Shown piece by piece: positions 1 to 8,340 of a stretch of 64,000 nucleotides of DNA. Position numbers and translations under genes: made by a program. The notes below the pieces were generated by a model. That model worked only from the letters and a program-made list of their open reading frames with translations. It did not search any database and was not told where the DNA came from. Within the stretch, counting starts at the first letter, position 1, and the number at the start of each line of letters is the position of its first letter. The DNA is from CAWEFA01 sp963808135 (lineage in GTDB: Bacteria; Bacteroidota; Bacteroidia; Bacteroidales; DTGW01). Location of the stretch: positions 1 through 64,000 of the forward strand of contig CAWEFA010000124.1 in NCBI GenBank assembly GCA_963808135.1. The letters are read 5' to 3'.

Positions 1-560
1 GCAGTTTGAATTGCAAAGGTTCCCTGGTTGCCTTTATTATAGGGAGTTGAAAATTCGACAGAAACTTCATCGCCTTTAACAGGCCTGACCGGAAAAACCA
101 ACGATGGCAAATTATTTTCATCTGTGAAAGCGCCAATTATTTCGTAATTGCTATAAATAAAAAGTTTCTCGCCTTTCTTTAAATTAAAATTTGTAAAAAC
201 CAAACCTATACTAAAGGCAGATTTTGATCTTATTGTTATTGACCAGATATTGGAAATGCCGGGAAGGTTTTCCCAAATCCCTGAATTGTCAGGTGAAATA
301 TCTACCCGGTAGTTCTTGGCGAAAATATATTTTTTATATCTGCTGTGTTTTTGAATCGAATCTATTTCTTTTTCAAATTTAAGCGAATCAAAAGCAGGCA
401 TATCAATTACAACAAGCGCTTTTCTTAAGCAATGCTGCATTCTAAAAGGTATTCCTCCTTTACCTACCTGGCTGAAAACCTGAAAGGAAAATGCAAGCAA
501 TATCGGCAAAATAAAGAGCCTGATTATTTTCGTTATGTTTTTTAGCTTAAAATTTAACAT
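1..560 (-). CDS. Secreted trypsin-like (lysyl endopeptidase-type) protease, N-terminal part, cut by window edge
   Basis: The reading frame starts at an ATG at 560 and stays open on the minus strand to base 1, so the C-terminal part lies outside the window. The first ~33 residues form a signal peptide (basic start, long hydrophobic stretch, then FSQVGKGG). The following ~150 residues are closely similar to the N-terminal region of the protease at 2097-3020: FAKNYRVDISPDNSG here against FAKNYKVNISPANSG there, then GAFT..NNLPSL and GDE.(S/T)VEF.TP. I infer a tandem duplicate of the same secreted protease family. The catalytic residues are not in view, so function rests only on the paralogue. Confidence 0.75.
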   Translation of the reverse strand, partial: MLNFKLKNITKIIRLFILPILLAFSFQVFSQVGKGGIPFRMQHCLRKALVVIDMPAFDSLKFEKEIDSIQKHSRYKKYIFAKNYRVDISPDNSGIWENLPGISNIWSITIRSKSAFSIGLVFTNFNLKKGEKLFIYSNYEIIGAFTDENNLPSLVFPVRPVKGDEVSVEFSTPYNKGNQGTFAIQT

Positions 561-619
561 AAAACGCAATAATGTTTTGCAAATGATAATAAGTTTTAAT
601 CTCCCGATATTTCAATATA

Positions 620-828
620 TTAATTTAACATGAGTTCGATGTATAAGATATTTAAAATATGACTGTTGCGTTATTCCCCCTTGGCGAAGGGGGTAGGGGG
701 ATTGGATTCTTATTTGCTAAATTGCCAAAAAATATCAATCCCCCTGCCCCCTTTTCAAAGGGGGACTTGCTTTGTTCTTGATTATATGAAATTTACACAT
801 ATATTATATCGAACTCACGTTAATTTAA
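620..828. repeat. MITE-like element family A, copy 1
   Basis: A non-coding element of about 191 bp (629-819). It has terminal inverted repeats (CATGAGTTCGAT at the left, the complement of CGTGAGTTCGAT at the right) and is flanked on both sides by the 9-bp direct repeat TTAATTTAA (620-628 and 820-828), as expected of a target-site duplication. Inside are two C-rich/G-rich hairpins of the form CCCCCTT...AAGGGGG. An inverted second copy lies at 6625-6838. There is no transposase gene inside; small reading frames across it are incidental. Confidence 0.8.
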
Positions 829-880
829 TGTGCTATTATATTCCGACAATTAATCTGAATAATTTATATAATTTAAAAAT

Positions 881-2230
881 TTATTTGGCTTTGATAAATT
901 TAGCAATATACATCCCTGTTTCTGTAGTTATCTTAATTACATAAAACCCTGGGACAATTTTAGTCAAATCCAAGTTCAATGCCTGGTCGTTTAAAGAGCA
1001 TGAAACGTTGGCATGCCCGCCGGCAATGTCATAAACTTCGAAACTTTTTAAATTGCCGAAATCAAATGGTATATCTACCTTAATATTATCCTGATATGCC
1101 GGGTTGGGATGAACATTCAATTTATTTATAACATTCAGTGGTTTTATCGCTGTTAGGGTTACATTGCACCTGAGAGCGCTAATATCGAAAGAAGTGCCCC
1201 AACCGGCTGTTGTGTAATTATTCATTGCAATCCATGAATTATCAACAAACAGATAAGCCGTATTGTAGCCCCTGGGAGCAGCCTGAAACATGTTAAATGT
1301 ATCGGTTGCATGGTAAGTAATGCCGTACCCAATAAAATAATTGCCTTTTACTTTCAGGTTAGGATAGAACTCAATATAATTGACATTATAACTGCTTAAA
1401 GAGCCGTATGGCACATAAGTTTCGAAAATTAAAGTTTCCGGCAGATCATTACCGGTATAAACCCGGATCGATAGCCCGCCGGTAACGCCCACCTGGAAAA
1501 TATTAAATAATGCGCCTGACAGATAAATAGAATCATTATTATAAAATTTTTCAGCATATACAGAAATTGAATCGGAATTTTGCCCGGAATAATAACCGGT
1601 GCCTTTGTCATAAGGTATTATTTCAATACTTTCATTATTGGCAATATTTGAAATAGTATCGCAACCCGAGAAAGGATATGTAAAAGGGTCGTAACCATCG
1701 AGGCTTGTAACGTTTGTATTCAATGGATCGAGCCAGTGTTTTAATTGTTCAGAGGAATCCGGTTCGGGCACAAAGCTGGCTGAAATTTTTTCAAAAAAAT
1801 CGTTGCGAGGCCAGCCGCAATATGATTCGCCACCAGTAAGGCCGCCAATAATACGATGGTTTCTATCGAATAATGGAGACCCTGACGAACCGCCTTCAGT
1901 TACCCCTTCGTTCCATAAATTAATAAACCAAAAACCTCCGGATGCATATGAAGGATCACCTTCTTCTGAAAATGTACTGTCTGAGGGATGACTGTCTGAA
2001 ATTGAAATTTTCTTTATATCCCCCTGTGGATGATGAATTACAGTTACCGTATCGAGATTATCGGATGATTCAAGGCTCCAACCGGCATAATATGGCTTAA
2101 ACGACATCGGCGGGTGCGAATAAAGCTCGAGCAATGTAAAATCGTTTCCATACAAGGTTGATCTTTGAACCGAACCGGCTAAAGTTTTGGTTCTGGTTGC
2201 CATCTGTTCCATTACAAGTAAGGCTTTCAT
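881..2230 (-). CDS. Secreted trypsin-like serine protease, C-terminal part with T9SS sorting domain (frameshifted gene)
   Basis: This is the second half of the protease whose first half is at 2097-3020; the two overlap in different frames. The catalytic Asp probably lies in NDFTLLEL near the start of this fragment, and the nucleophilic Ser is in EGGSSGSPLFD. About 200 residues of beta-rich sequence follow, then a C-terminal ~75-residue domain (LNVHPNPAYQDNIKVDI ... FYVIKITTETGMYIAKFIKAK) typical of type A T9SS secretion signals. Together the halves give about 710 residues. The frame change maps to the TTTT run at 2185-2188: one A too many on the coding strand. The first ~15 codons of this frame are probably not translated as written. 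The gene is either a recent pseudogene or carries a sequencing error. Confidence 0.85.
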   Translation of the reverse strand: MKALLVMEQMATRTKTLAGSVQRSTLYGNDFTLLELYSHPPMSFKPYYAGWSLESSDNLDTVTVIHHPQGDIKKISISDSHPSDSTFSEEGDPSYASGGFWFINLWNEGVTEGGSSGSPLFDRNHRIIGGLTGGESYCGWPRNDFFEKISASFVPEPDSSEQLKHWLDPLNTNVTSLDGYDPFTYPFSGCDTISNIANNESIEIIPYDKGTGYYSGQNSDSISVYAEKFYNNDSIYLSGALFNIFQVGVTGGLSIRVYTGNDLPETLIFETYVPYGSLSSYNVNYIEFYPNLKVKGNYFIGYGITYHATDTFNMFQAAPRGYNTAYLFVDNSWIAMNNYTTAGWGTSFDISALRCNVTLTAIKPLNVINKLNVHPNPAYQDNIKVDIPFDFGNLKSFEVYDIAGGHANVSCSLNDQALNLDLTKIVPGFYVIKITTETGMYIAKFIKAK

Positions 2231-3020
2231 AATTGAAATAAAAAACTGTCCTTGCAGGAAGATTTGCTGAATCCTGGTAAATGCAATGATGTGCAGTGAA
2301 GAATAATGGCTTACTGTCTAACGCGGTATTATTTATAAGCGCGCCGCTGCAATATACCGAATAATTCTGGCTATAAATAACCATTTTACAAACCGACCTC
2401 TTCTCTTTTTGCCAGTTACTGCCCTCGGGACAGTTTATATTTACTTCGCAGGCGCCCGCCCCTGATAGTTTTTCATACACGTGGGCTACTGTTTCGATAG
2501 TAAAAGTTCCCCGGTTATTTTCATCATGGGGCGTTGTAAACTCAACGGTAGCTTCATCGCCGATTATCGGCTGAACCGGAAGAATCAGCGACGGCAAATT
2601 ATTATCGCTTGTAAATGCACCGAGTATTTCATTTTTATTATATACAAAAAGCTTTTCATCCTTTTTTAACTTATAATTTATAAAAACCAATCCAATGGCG
2701 CGGGCTGATTTCGATTTGATTGTTACAGACCAATATCTTAAATTTCCGGTAAGAACTTCCCAAGCTCCCGAATTGGCAGGTGAAATATTTACCTTGTAAT
2801 TTTTGGCAAAAAAATATTTTTTGAATTTTGTGGATTTTTGGATTGAATCGGTTTCCTTTTTGGTTTTCAGAGAATCGAACGGCAACATTTCAATTACAAC
2901 GGGTGTCTTTTTTAAAGTGCGCTGAAGCCCTATTGGCAAACCTCCATGTCCTATCTGGCAATTTGTTCTAACCGATAGGCTAAGAAAAATTATTGCAAAG
3001 CAAAATCCGTATTTTCTCAT
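2097..3020 (-). CDS. Secreted trypsin-like serine protease, N-terminal part (frameshifted gene)
   Basis: The fragment starts with a signal peptide (MRKYGFCFAIIFLSLSVRTNCQ). A ~170-residue N-terminal region shared with the gene at 1-560 follows, then the start of a lysyl-endopeptidase-like trypsin fold. The catalytic His is in FFTAHHCIY, and Cys-rich segments (GACEVNINCPEG, CSGALINN) resemble the disulphide-bonded Lys-C/Achromobacter protease group. After NGTDGNQNQN the frame is lost, and the homologous sequence continues in the fragment at 881-2230 (TLAGSVQRS, then the Asp and Ser motifs). The final ~30 residues here are out-of-frame read-through. Confidence 0.85.
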   Translation of the reverse strand: MRKYGFCFAIIFLSLSVRTNCQIGHGGLPIGLQRTLKKTPVVIEMLPFDSLKTKKETDSIQKSTKFKKYFFAKNYKVNISPANSGAWEVLTGNLRYWSVTIKSKSARAIGLVFINYKLKKDEKLFVYNKNEILGAFTSDNNLPSLILPVQPIIGDEATVEFTTPHDENNRGTFTIETVAHVYEKLSGAGACEVNINCPEGSNWQKEKRSVCKMVIYSQNYSVYCSGALINNTALDSKPLFFTAHHCIYQDSANLPARTVFYFNYESLTCNGTDGNQNQNFSRFGSKINLVWKRFYIARALFAPADVV

Positions 3021-3128
3021 TTTTTTTATGCCAAATTTACCATAATAAGCTGAATTATATTAATTCTGAAAATAAAATACCATGTTAACATAACTTAATT
3101 TCGATGTAATTTTTTTAACTATTCATTG

Positions 3129-5027
3129 TTAAAATGAAGCCCTTATGCCGGCACGAAAATTTTGTCTGGGCATAGGGTAGTCTTGTATTACCATATAATC
3201 CTTATTCCATAAATTGTTTACCGAAAAGTCCAGATCAATGGCCAACTTTTTTAATACAATCCTTTGCGATAAAGTAATATTTTCCAACGAATAGGCATCA
3301 ACGGTTTGAGTATTCTTATCATTGGCATAGCGTTTCCCCACAAATGTATGCTGAAATAGAAGGGAAGTATTGGACAGCTTGATAAACACGTTAATCACGG
3401 TCTTGTTTTCAGGAACATACGCCAGAAATTTAGAAGAATCTGTATTTCGCGCATCCATCCATGTAAACATTCCTATCAGCTTAATATTCCATTTGTTTAC
3501 AAAAATTTCAGCTTGTGCCGAAGATTCTATACCTTTAATTATAGCATTGTCTATGTTTTTTGCATTCCAAATAAAGTTTGTATCAGGTAACCAGTTAATC
3601 CAATCCTTCATTTTGCTATAAAAACCGTTGGCGCTAATTACTATCGAAGCGCCTGCAATTTTATCTGAAAATTCCGCACCGGTTTCATAATTTATACCGG
3701 TTTCCGGTTTGAGGGCTGGATTTCCATGGCTGTATGCGTCTTTATAGTATAACTCGTTAAAATCGGGTATCCTGTAATTCTTAGCTATGTTAGCCTTAAT
3801 TTTAATTGATTGTAAAGGCGATATTTGTGTGCCTGCCGAATAGGTTAATGGTATAATATTTCCGTTAACCATTTCTCCGCGAACATTCCCGGTAATTTCG
3901 AATTCAGGCAATAAAAATTTCAGCGAAGAGAATACAGCCGAACGATAGCGTTTCTCCAATTCAGTAAACGTTGACGACCTGGCTTGCTCAATGGTTTGAT
4001 TGATACCTGTATTTATTTTAAAGAAACGCGGTAAATTTAAAACGCCCTCAAATTCAGTAACCGACCAAATTGAATTGCTTCTCGAAGTATCCGAATAAGA
4101 AGGATTCGTGTAATCTACCACATTATTAAAAATTCCTGTTCGCGCACATAATCCCCATTTGTTCTGCTGCAATTTCCATTCAGCCGATCCTGCAAAAAAT
4201 TGAGTACGCTGAGTAGCGTTGCTCGATAAAATATCTAAAGTTGGGGCAATATTTTTTTTGTCATAATTGTACCAAACATTAAAATTAAGCAACTGCGACG
4301 CGTTTAATTTCACAAAATTGTTCATCATTACGCCATTTTGAATTGCCTGTGCATTGGTTTGACGCCCGGATATCATTACGTTGCCTGAATTTCCTTCATA
4401 TAAATCTCTGTAGGGAAAATCATTCTCCGAAGAATTGGCATACATTTTTATAGCGCCGCTATAATTAACATCGCTGTATGATAAATTGTAACCGTTATAA
4501 TAACTATTAAAACTTCCCGCGTAAGAGTTTATCTGGGCTTTTAAACCCTCATCAAATTGCAGCGTATTTGAAAGGTGCAATATCCCGCCTGCTGCCCCGC
4601 TTCCGAACAGTGCGCTGCTCCCACCCATTTGAATCCTAACATCCTCGAAAAAAAATACCGGAAGTTCAGCAATATCGATGGCTGAACTAACAATATCCTG
4701 AATGTTGAAACCATTCCAAATTACTGGCGTTCGCTCCTCTCCCATTCCCCTTGCCGATACACTTGACATTCCGGTTCCATTAGCATTAACCTGCAAATTA
4801 GAGGTATTGGTTAACAAATCATTCAGGTATGATGTCGCCTGGATTGTTTTCACTGACAAATCGGGTAACGAATAAAAATATCCCGTATTAAAATCCCGTA
4901 ACCGGATACCATTTACTGTTACCTCTTTCAGGTTAATAACGGAATCTGACGATGATTGTGAATAAAGTTGGTTTTGAAAAAACAAAAATAACAAGGAACA
5001 AAAAAGACAAGAATTTAAATTTCTCAT
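3129..5027 (-). CDS. btuB: TonB-dependent outer-membrane receptor, probable vitamin B12 (cobalamin) receptor BtuB
   Basis: A 632-residue outer-membrane receptor with a signal peptide ending near QLYSQS. A plug domain follows (VTVNGIRLRDF ... VSARGMGEERTPVIWNGFNIQDI ... SSALFGSGAAGGILHLS), then a 22-strand-type barrel ending in an aromatic residue (FRAGIRASF). There is no N-terminal carboxypeptidase-like extension, so it is the compact BtuB/siderophore type rather than SusC. A cobalamin riboswitch lies directly upstream on the same strand (5150-5330), which strongly favours a cobalamin or cobinamide substrate and predicts repression when B12 is plentiful. No BtuF/C/D transporter genes are adjacent. 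Confidence 0.9.
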   Translation of the reverse strand: MRNLNSCLFCSLLFLFFQNQLYSQSSSDSVINLKEVTVNGIRLRDFNTGYFYSLPDLSVKTIQATSYLNDLLTNTSNLQVNANGTGMSSVSARGMGEERTPVIWNGFNIQDIVSSAIDIAELPVFFFEDVRIQMGGSSALFGSGAAGGILHLSNTLQFDEGLKAQINSYAGSFNSYYNGYNLSYSDVNYSGAIKMYANSSENDFPYRDLYEGNSGNVMISGRQTNAQAIQNGVMMNNFVKLNASQLLNFNVWYNYDKKNIAPTLDILSSNATQRTQFFAGSAEWKLQQNKWGLCARTGIFNNVVDYTNPSYSDTSRSNSIWSVTEFEGVLNLPRFFKINTGINQTIEQARSSTFTELEKRYRSAVFSSLKFLLPEFEITGNVRGEMVNGNIIPLTYSAGTQISPLQSIKIKANIAKNYRIPDFNELYYKDAYSHGNPALKPETGINYETGAEFSDKIAGASIVISANGFYSKMKDWINWLPDTNFIWNAKNIDNAIIKGIESSAQAEIFVNKWNIKLIGMFTWMDARNTDSSKFLAYVPENKTVINVFIKLSNTSLLFQHTFVGKRYANDKNTQTVDAYSLENITLSQRIVLKKLAIDLDFSVNNLWNKDYMVIQDYPMPRQNFRAGIRASF

Positions 5028-5149
5028 AACAAATAATTTTAATGGTTAAACATTGAAATTATTTGTAGCTTAGGAAGAAGAATAAATCAGAATTAACAAA
5101 GCCGGCGTGAGCAGTCTGATTTTTTGCTTTTATCCCGAAAGCTACCAAT

Positions 5150-5330
5150 AATAATCTTTCTGGCAGGTCTTCTGACTTACTCCCTCCTAAGGACGCCTTC
5201 CCATCCCGCCTGAAGCGGGACAGTGGCAAGGTTTGCCCGGAGTTATCGGAGCTTACAGCAGCGGGTACTGTTCCTGATTTTCACAGGATTCCCTCTTAAT
5301 ATGGTATTGAAATAATACCACATGCACCAA
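5150..5330 (-). promoter_or_regulatory. Cobalamin (B12) riboswitch
   Basis: Read on the minus strand this leader has the conserved cobalamin-riboswitch blocks in order: GGTGCATG (5321-5328), AGAGGGAATCCTGTG, ACCCGCTGCTGTAAG, the B12-box type GCCACTG, a short GC hairpin (CCCGCTTCAGGCGGG), and the 3' AGTCAGAAGACCTGCC segment. It sits about 120 bp upstream of the TonB-dependent receptor start at 5027. In this family, binding of adenosylcobalamin or a related corrinoid represses the downstream gene. Confidence 0.95.
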
Positions 5331-5485
5331 AAACTTTTCAAATATAAACATATATTTTTCTTAACTAAAAATCTTTTCAATACTTTTTATCAATAGGTTT
5401 GTATTATAAAATAACCTCTAACGCGCAGAATAAAGAATTTGTAATTGTTTATAACTTAAACTGGAAATTACATGCTATAATCCTG

Positions 5486-5493
5486 TAAATTTG
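5486..5493 (+). promoter_or_regulatory. Possible -7 element of the recF promoter
   Basis: TAAATTTG matches the Bacteroidota -7 consensus TAnnTTTG and lies 20 bp before the recF ATG. I do not see a convincing -33 TTTG at the usual 19-21 bp spacing, so this is only a candidate. Confidence 0.35.
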
Positions 5494-5513
5494 CAGATAT
5501 ATGAAAATGTGTT

Positions 5514-6620
5514 ATGAACCTTCAAAAATTATCGGTAGTAAATTTTAAAAATTATGCAAATGCCGAATTATCCTTTTCGAGCAAAATAAACTGTTTTGTT
5601 GGCAACAATGGAGTAGGAAAAACAAACCTGCTGGATGCAATACATTATCTTTCGCTTTGCAAATCGTATTTTAATGCAATCGACAGCCAAAACATCAGGC
5701 ATGGCGAAGAATTTTTTGTAATCCAGGGCAATTATCTATTAAAAAATACGGAAGAAGAAATTTATTGCGGGTTTAAGCGCAACAGCCGAAAAGTATTCAA
5801 GCGTAATAAAAAAGAATACGACAGGCTATCCGACCACATTGGACTTTTGCCGGCAGTAATGATTACCCCTTCAGATAATAGCCTTATTTCAGGTGGCAGC
5901 GACGAAAGGCGCAAGTTAATTGATTCGATAATTTCGCAATACGACAGGCCGTACCTCGATGATCTTATAAATTATAACCGCATACTGTCGCAACGCAACA
6001 AATTGCTGAAGGATTTCGGAAAAAAAGTAAATTTCGATAAGGACGTATTGGATGTTTACACGGAACAATTATCCGATTATGGCAACAGGATTTATCAAAA
6101 ACGGTTAGAGTTCATAAAATTGTTCAAACCCGTATTCCAGGATTATTACAGGCTTATTTCAGGGAACAATGAAGAGGCGGGATTAAATTACGAATCACAG
6201 TTAAAGGAAGATAATTTGTTGCAATTATTGACAAAGTGCATTGAGAAAGATAAAATATTGGAATATACCACAGCGGGAACCCATAAGGATGATTTAATAT
6301 TATTGTTGAACGGAAATCCGGCAAAAAAAATTGCATCGCAGGGACAGCAAAAAACTTACGTAGTGGCTTTGAAATTGGCCGAGTTCGACTTTATAGAAAA
6401 ATTAAGCGGTATAAAGCCTTTGCTCCTTTTGGATGATATTTTCGATAAGTTCGATCCCGACAGGGTGCGGCAAATTGTGCATCTTGCGTCAAATGAGCAT
6501 TTCGGACAGATTTTTATTACCGATACTGAAATCCACCGGATTGAAAAAATTTTAAATGAAATATCATTCGATCATAGTATTTTTATAGTTGATGAAAAAG
6601 GGATCAGGCAAAAAGAATAA
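5514..6620 (+). CDS. recF: DNA replication and repair protein RecF
   Basis: A 368-residue SMC-like ATPase of normal RecF length that loads RecA onto gapped DNA with RecO and RecR. The Walker A motif GNNGVGKTN is at residues 30-38. An ABC-type signature (ASQGQQKTYVVALKLAEF) is near residue 275, and Walker B with D-loop (LLLLDDIFDKFD) is near residue 305. The chosen ATG gives the standard RecF N-terminus (LxxLxxxNFKNY). A MITE-like element begins 4 bp after the stop codon and separates recF from the DUF721 gene that commonly accompanies it in Bacteroidota. Confidence 0.97.
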   Translation: MNLQKLSVVNFKNYANAELSFSSKINCFVGNNGVGKTNLLDAIHYLSLCKSYFNAIDSQNIRHGEEFFVIQGNYLLKNTEEEIYCGFKRNSRKVFKRNKKEYDRLSDHIGLLPAVMITPSDNSLISGGSDERRKLIDSIISQYDRPYLDDLINYNRILSQRNKLLKDFGKKVNFDKDVLDVYTEQLSDYGNRIYQKRLEFIKLFKPVFQDYYRLISGNNEEAGLNYESQLKEDNLLQLLTKCIEKDKILEYTTAGTHKDDLILLLNGNPAKKIASQGQQKTYVVALKLAEFDFIEKLSGIKPLLLLDDIFDKFDPDRVRQIVHLASNEHFGQIFITDTEIHRIEKILNEISFDHSIFIVDEKGIRQKE

Positions 6621-6624
6621 GTAA

Positions 6625-6838
6625 CGTAGTTCGATATAATATATGTGTAAATTTCATACAATCAAGAACAAAGCAAGTCCCCCTTTGAAAAGAGCCTGTC
6701 CCGCAAATAAGCGGGAGGGCAGGGGGATTGATATTTTTTGGCAATTTAGCAAATAAGAATCCAATCCCCCCTACCCCCTTCACCAAGGGGGAATAACGCA
6801 ACAGTCATATTTTAAATATCTTATACATCTAACTCACG
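6625..6838. repeat. MITE-like element family A, copy 2 (inverted relative to copy 1)
   Basis: About 214 bp, nearly identical to the reverse complement of 629-819. The same terminal inverted repeats are present, with one base missing at the left end (CGTAGTTCGAT). An extra ~27-bp segment containing a small CCCGC...GCGGG hairpin interrupts the first C-rich hairpin. The flanks do not show the clean 9-bp duplication seen at copy 1, so this copy is probably older. It lies between recF and the DUF721 gene and may act as a terminator-like barrier. Confidence 0.8.
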
Positions 6839-6855
6839 TTAATTAAAAAAATCCG

Positions 6856-7146
6856 ATGAGAAAAAGCAATACCCAGCCTCTTAAGGATGTAATCGGCGAA
6901 TACCTGAAAGCTTTGGATATTGACAACAAGCTTTTAGAAGTGCGGCTCATAGACAGTTGGCCGGAAATTGTAGGCATTATAATTGCAAGAAAAACTGACC
7001 GGCTGTTTATAAAAAATCATGTTTTATTTGTATATCTTAATTCATCAATAGTCCGAAGCGAACTATTCCGCATTCGTGAAGGACTTATAAAAGCGCTGAA
7101 CGAAAAAGTCGGGGACAATATAATTAATGAAATAGTTCTTAGGTAA
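6856..7146 (+). CDS. DUF721 (DciA-like) family protein
   Basis: A 96-residue protein of the DUF721 family: N-terminal LKDVIGEYLKALDIDNKL, then VRLIDSWPEIVG with the conserved W, and the hydrophobic core LFVYLNSSIVRSEL. Some members (DciA) load the replicative helicase, and short Bacteroidota members typically follow recF, as here. DNA-replication involvement is therefore plausible but unproven. The MITE upstream may uncouple its transcription from recF. Confidence 0.88.
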   Translation: MRKSNTQPLKDVIGEYLKALDIDNKLLEVRLIDSWPEIVGIIIARKTDRLFIKNHVLFVYLNSSIVRSELFRIREGLIKALNEKVGDNIINEIVLR

Positions 7147-7223
7147 AGAATATTCAGGCAATCAGTTTGTCTATAAAAATATTTTGCTTAAAATGAAAAT
7201 TTCTAAAGTCTTATACAATAATT

Positions 7224-8309
7224 TTACTTTCCCAAAATTTTGCCTTGTATTGCCTGCCTGAAAAATTCACCGTTAACTGTTGGTTTGAAAGTGTTCCATG
7301 ATTCGATCATACCGGGATACCATTCAGGATCAAAAACCCATGCTAACCAACCAATGCCTTTGCTTTCGAGATAGGTAACAATAGCTTTCCCGTAAACCAA
7401 ACCAACTTTTACAGTTGAATCGTTATTTGCCATAAACCCTATTTCAGTAGCAATAACAGGATACTTGGCCGAGGCAAAGCCGAAATCGATTTCCCACTTA
7501 GGTTCATAAGGAGGGGTGCGCTTGGAAGGATATGGATGTGTAACATAACCGATCTTTTCAGCTTTTACAGGTTCAATATTGAGAGGGGTAAGGTCGTAAG
7601 CCCATTCTAAACCTGCAACCAGCGGAATCTTATCTTTATCGTACGACCTGATAAGCGAAATAAGGTCCTCGTTAATTTCTTTCCATTCACTCCATGACAT
7701 AGGGCCAAGCCTGCCTCTGAAAAGCGTTGGTTCATTAAATAATTCAAAAAAAGCTACGGTGTTATTACCTGTATAGTGCCATGCTATTGTACGCCAGAAT
7801 TCAAATGTTTCGCGCTTTGAAGTATTGTACATCGGGTCCTGGAAAAGTTCCGTTTTAAGATTTCCAATGGTATGCCAGTCAATATCGATATATATTCCCA
7901 ATTCGGCGCACCAGGCAATAGCCTGATCCAACAAAGTAAGGTAGCCGGCAGGCGTTCGTTCGCGCCATGATACAGGATGAACAGGAATACGAACAAGCAT
8001 AACGCCCCATTCTTTAAGCTTTTCGAAAAGCTGTTTGTTCCAATGGCACTGGTGTTCTATCTTATCGGGATCGCCGATTGATACGCCCCTGAAAAGAACA
8101 GTTTCTCCTTTTTCATTCACAAATTTATTGCCCTCAACACGAATTAAAGATAGCTTTTTCGAATCCCTACTGTTTAAAGGAGCTCCAGCGTGCCTGTCAA
8201 ACCACCATTTATGATAGGAAACGACATTTTTCGAACTATCCGGCTGTTCGAAAATATTTTGCAATGCAAAAACAACAATTAAAGTTGTAGCTAAAATTTT
8301 CTTCAACAT
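7224..8309 (-). CDS. Secreted GH5-family glycoside hydrolase (endoglucanase-like)
   Basis: A 361-residue protein with an N-terminal hydrophobic export signal (MLKKILATTLIVVFAL). The GH5 (beta/alpha)8 fold is supported by GVSIGD, WGVMLVRIPVHP, the acid/base Glu193 in FELFNEP, YVTHPYP, and the nucleophile Glu289 in IATEIGF. Substrate is not certain; a beta-1,4-glucan or related polysaccharide is typical. The gene lies 31 bp downstream of the TolB-like gene at 8341-9858 on the same strand, which suggests co-transcription and joint secretion to the periplasm or cell surface. Confidence 0.9.
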   Translation of the reverse strand: MLKKILATTLIVVFALQNIFEQPDSSKNVVSYHKWWFDRHAGAPLNSRDSKKLSLIRVEGNKFVNEKGETVLFRGVSIGDPDKIEHQCHWNKQLFEKLKEWGVMLVRIPVHPVSWRERTPAGYLTLLDQAIAWCAELGIYIDIDWHTIGNLKTELFQDPMYNTSKRETFEFWRTIAWHYTGNNTVAFFELFNEPTLFRGRLGPMSWSEWKEINEDLISLIRSYDKDKIPLVAGLEWAYDLTPLNIEPVKAEKIGYVTHPYPSKRTPPYEPKWEIDFGFASAKYPVIATEIGFMANNDSTVKVGLVYGKAIVTYLESKGIGWLAWVFDPEWYPGMIESWNTFKPTVNGEFFRQAIQGKILGK

Positions 8310-8340
8310 ATTATCGGTATTTATTGTCAGAAAAAAAATT

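Noticed and set aside
666..944. Small gene encoding MRYSPLAKGVGG-type peptide (also 6604-6801)
   Set aside because: The same peptide appears in both copies of MITE family A and overlaps its hairpins; it reflects the repeat, not a gene.
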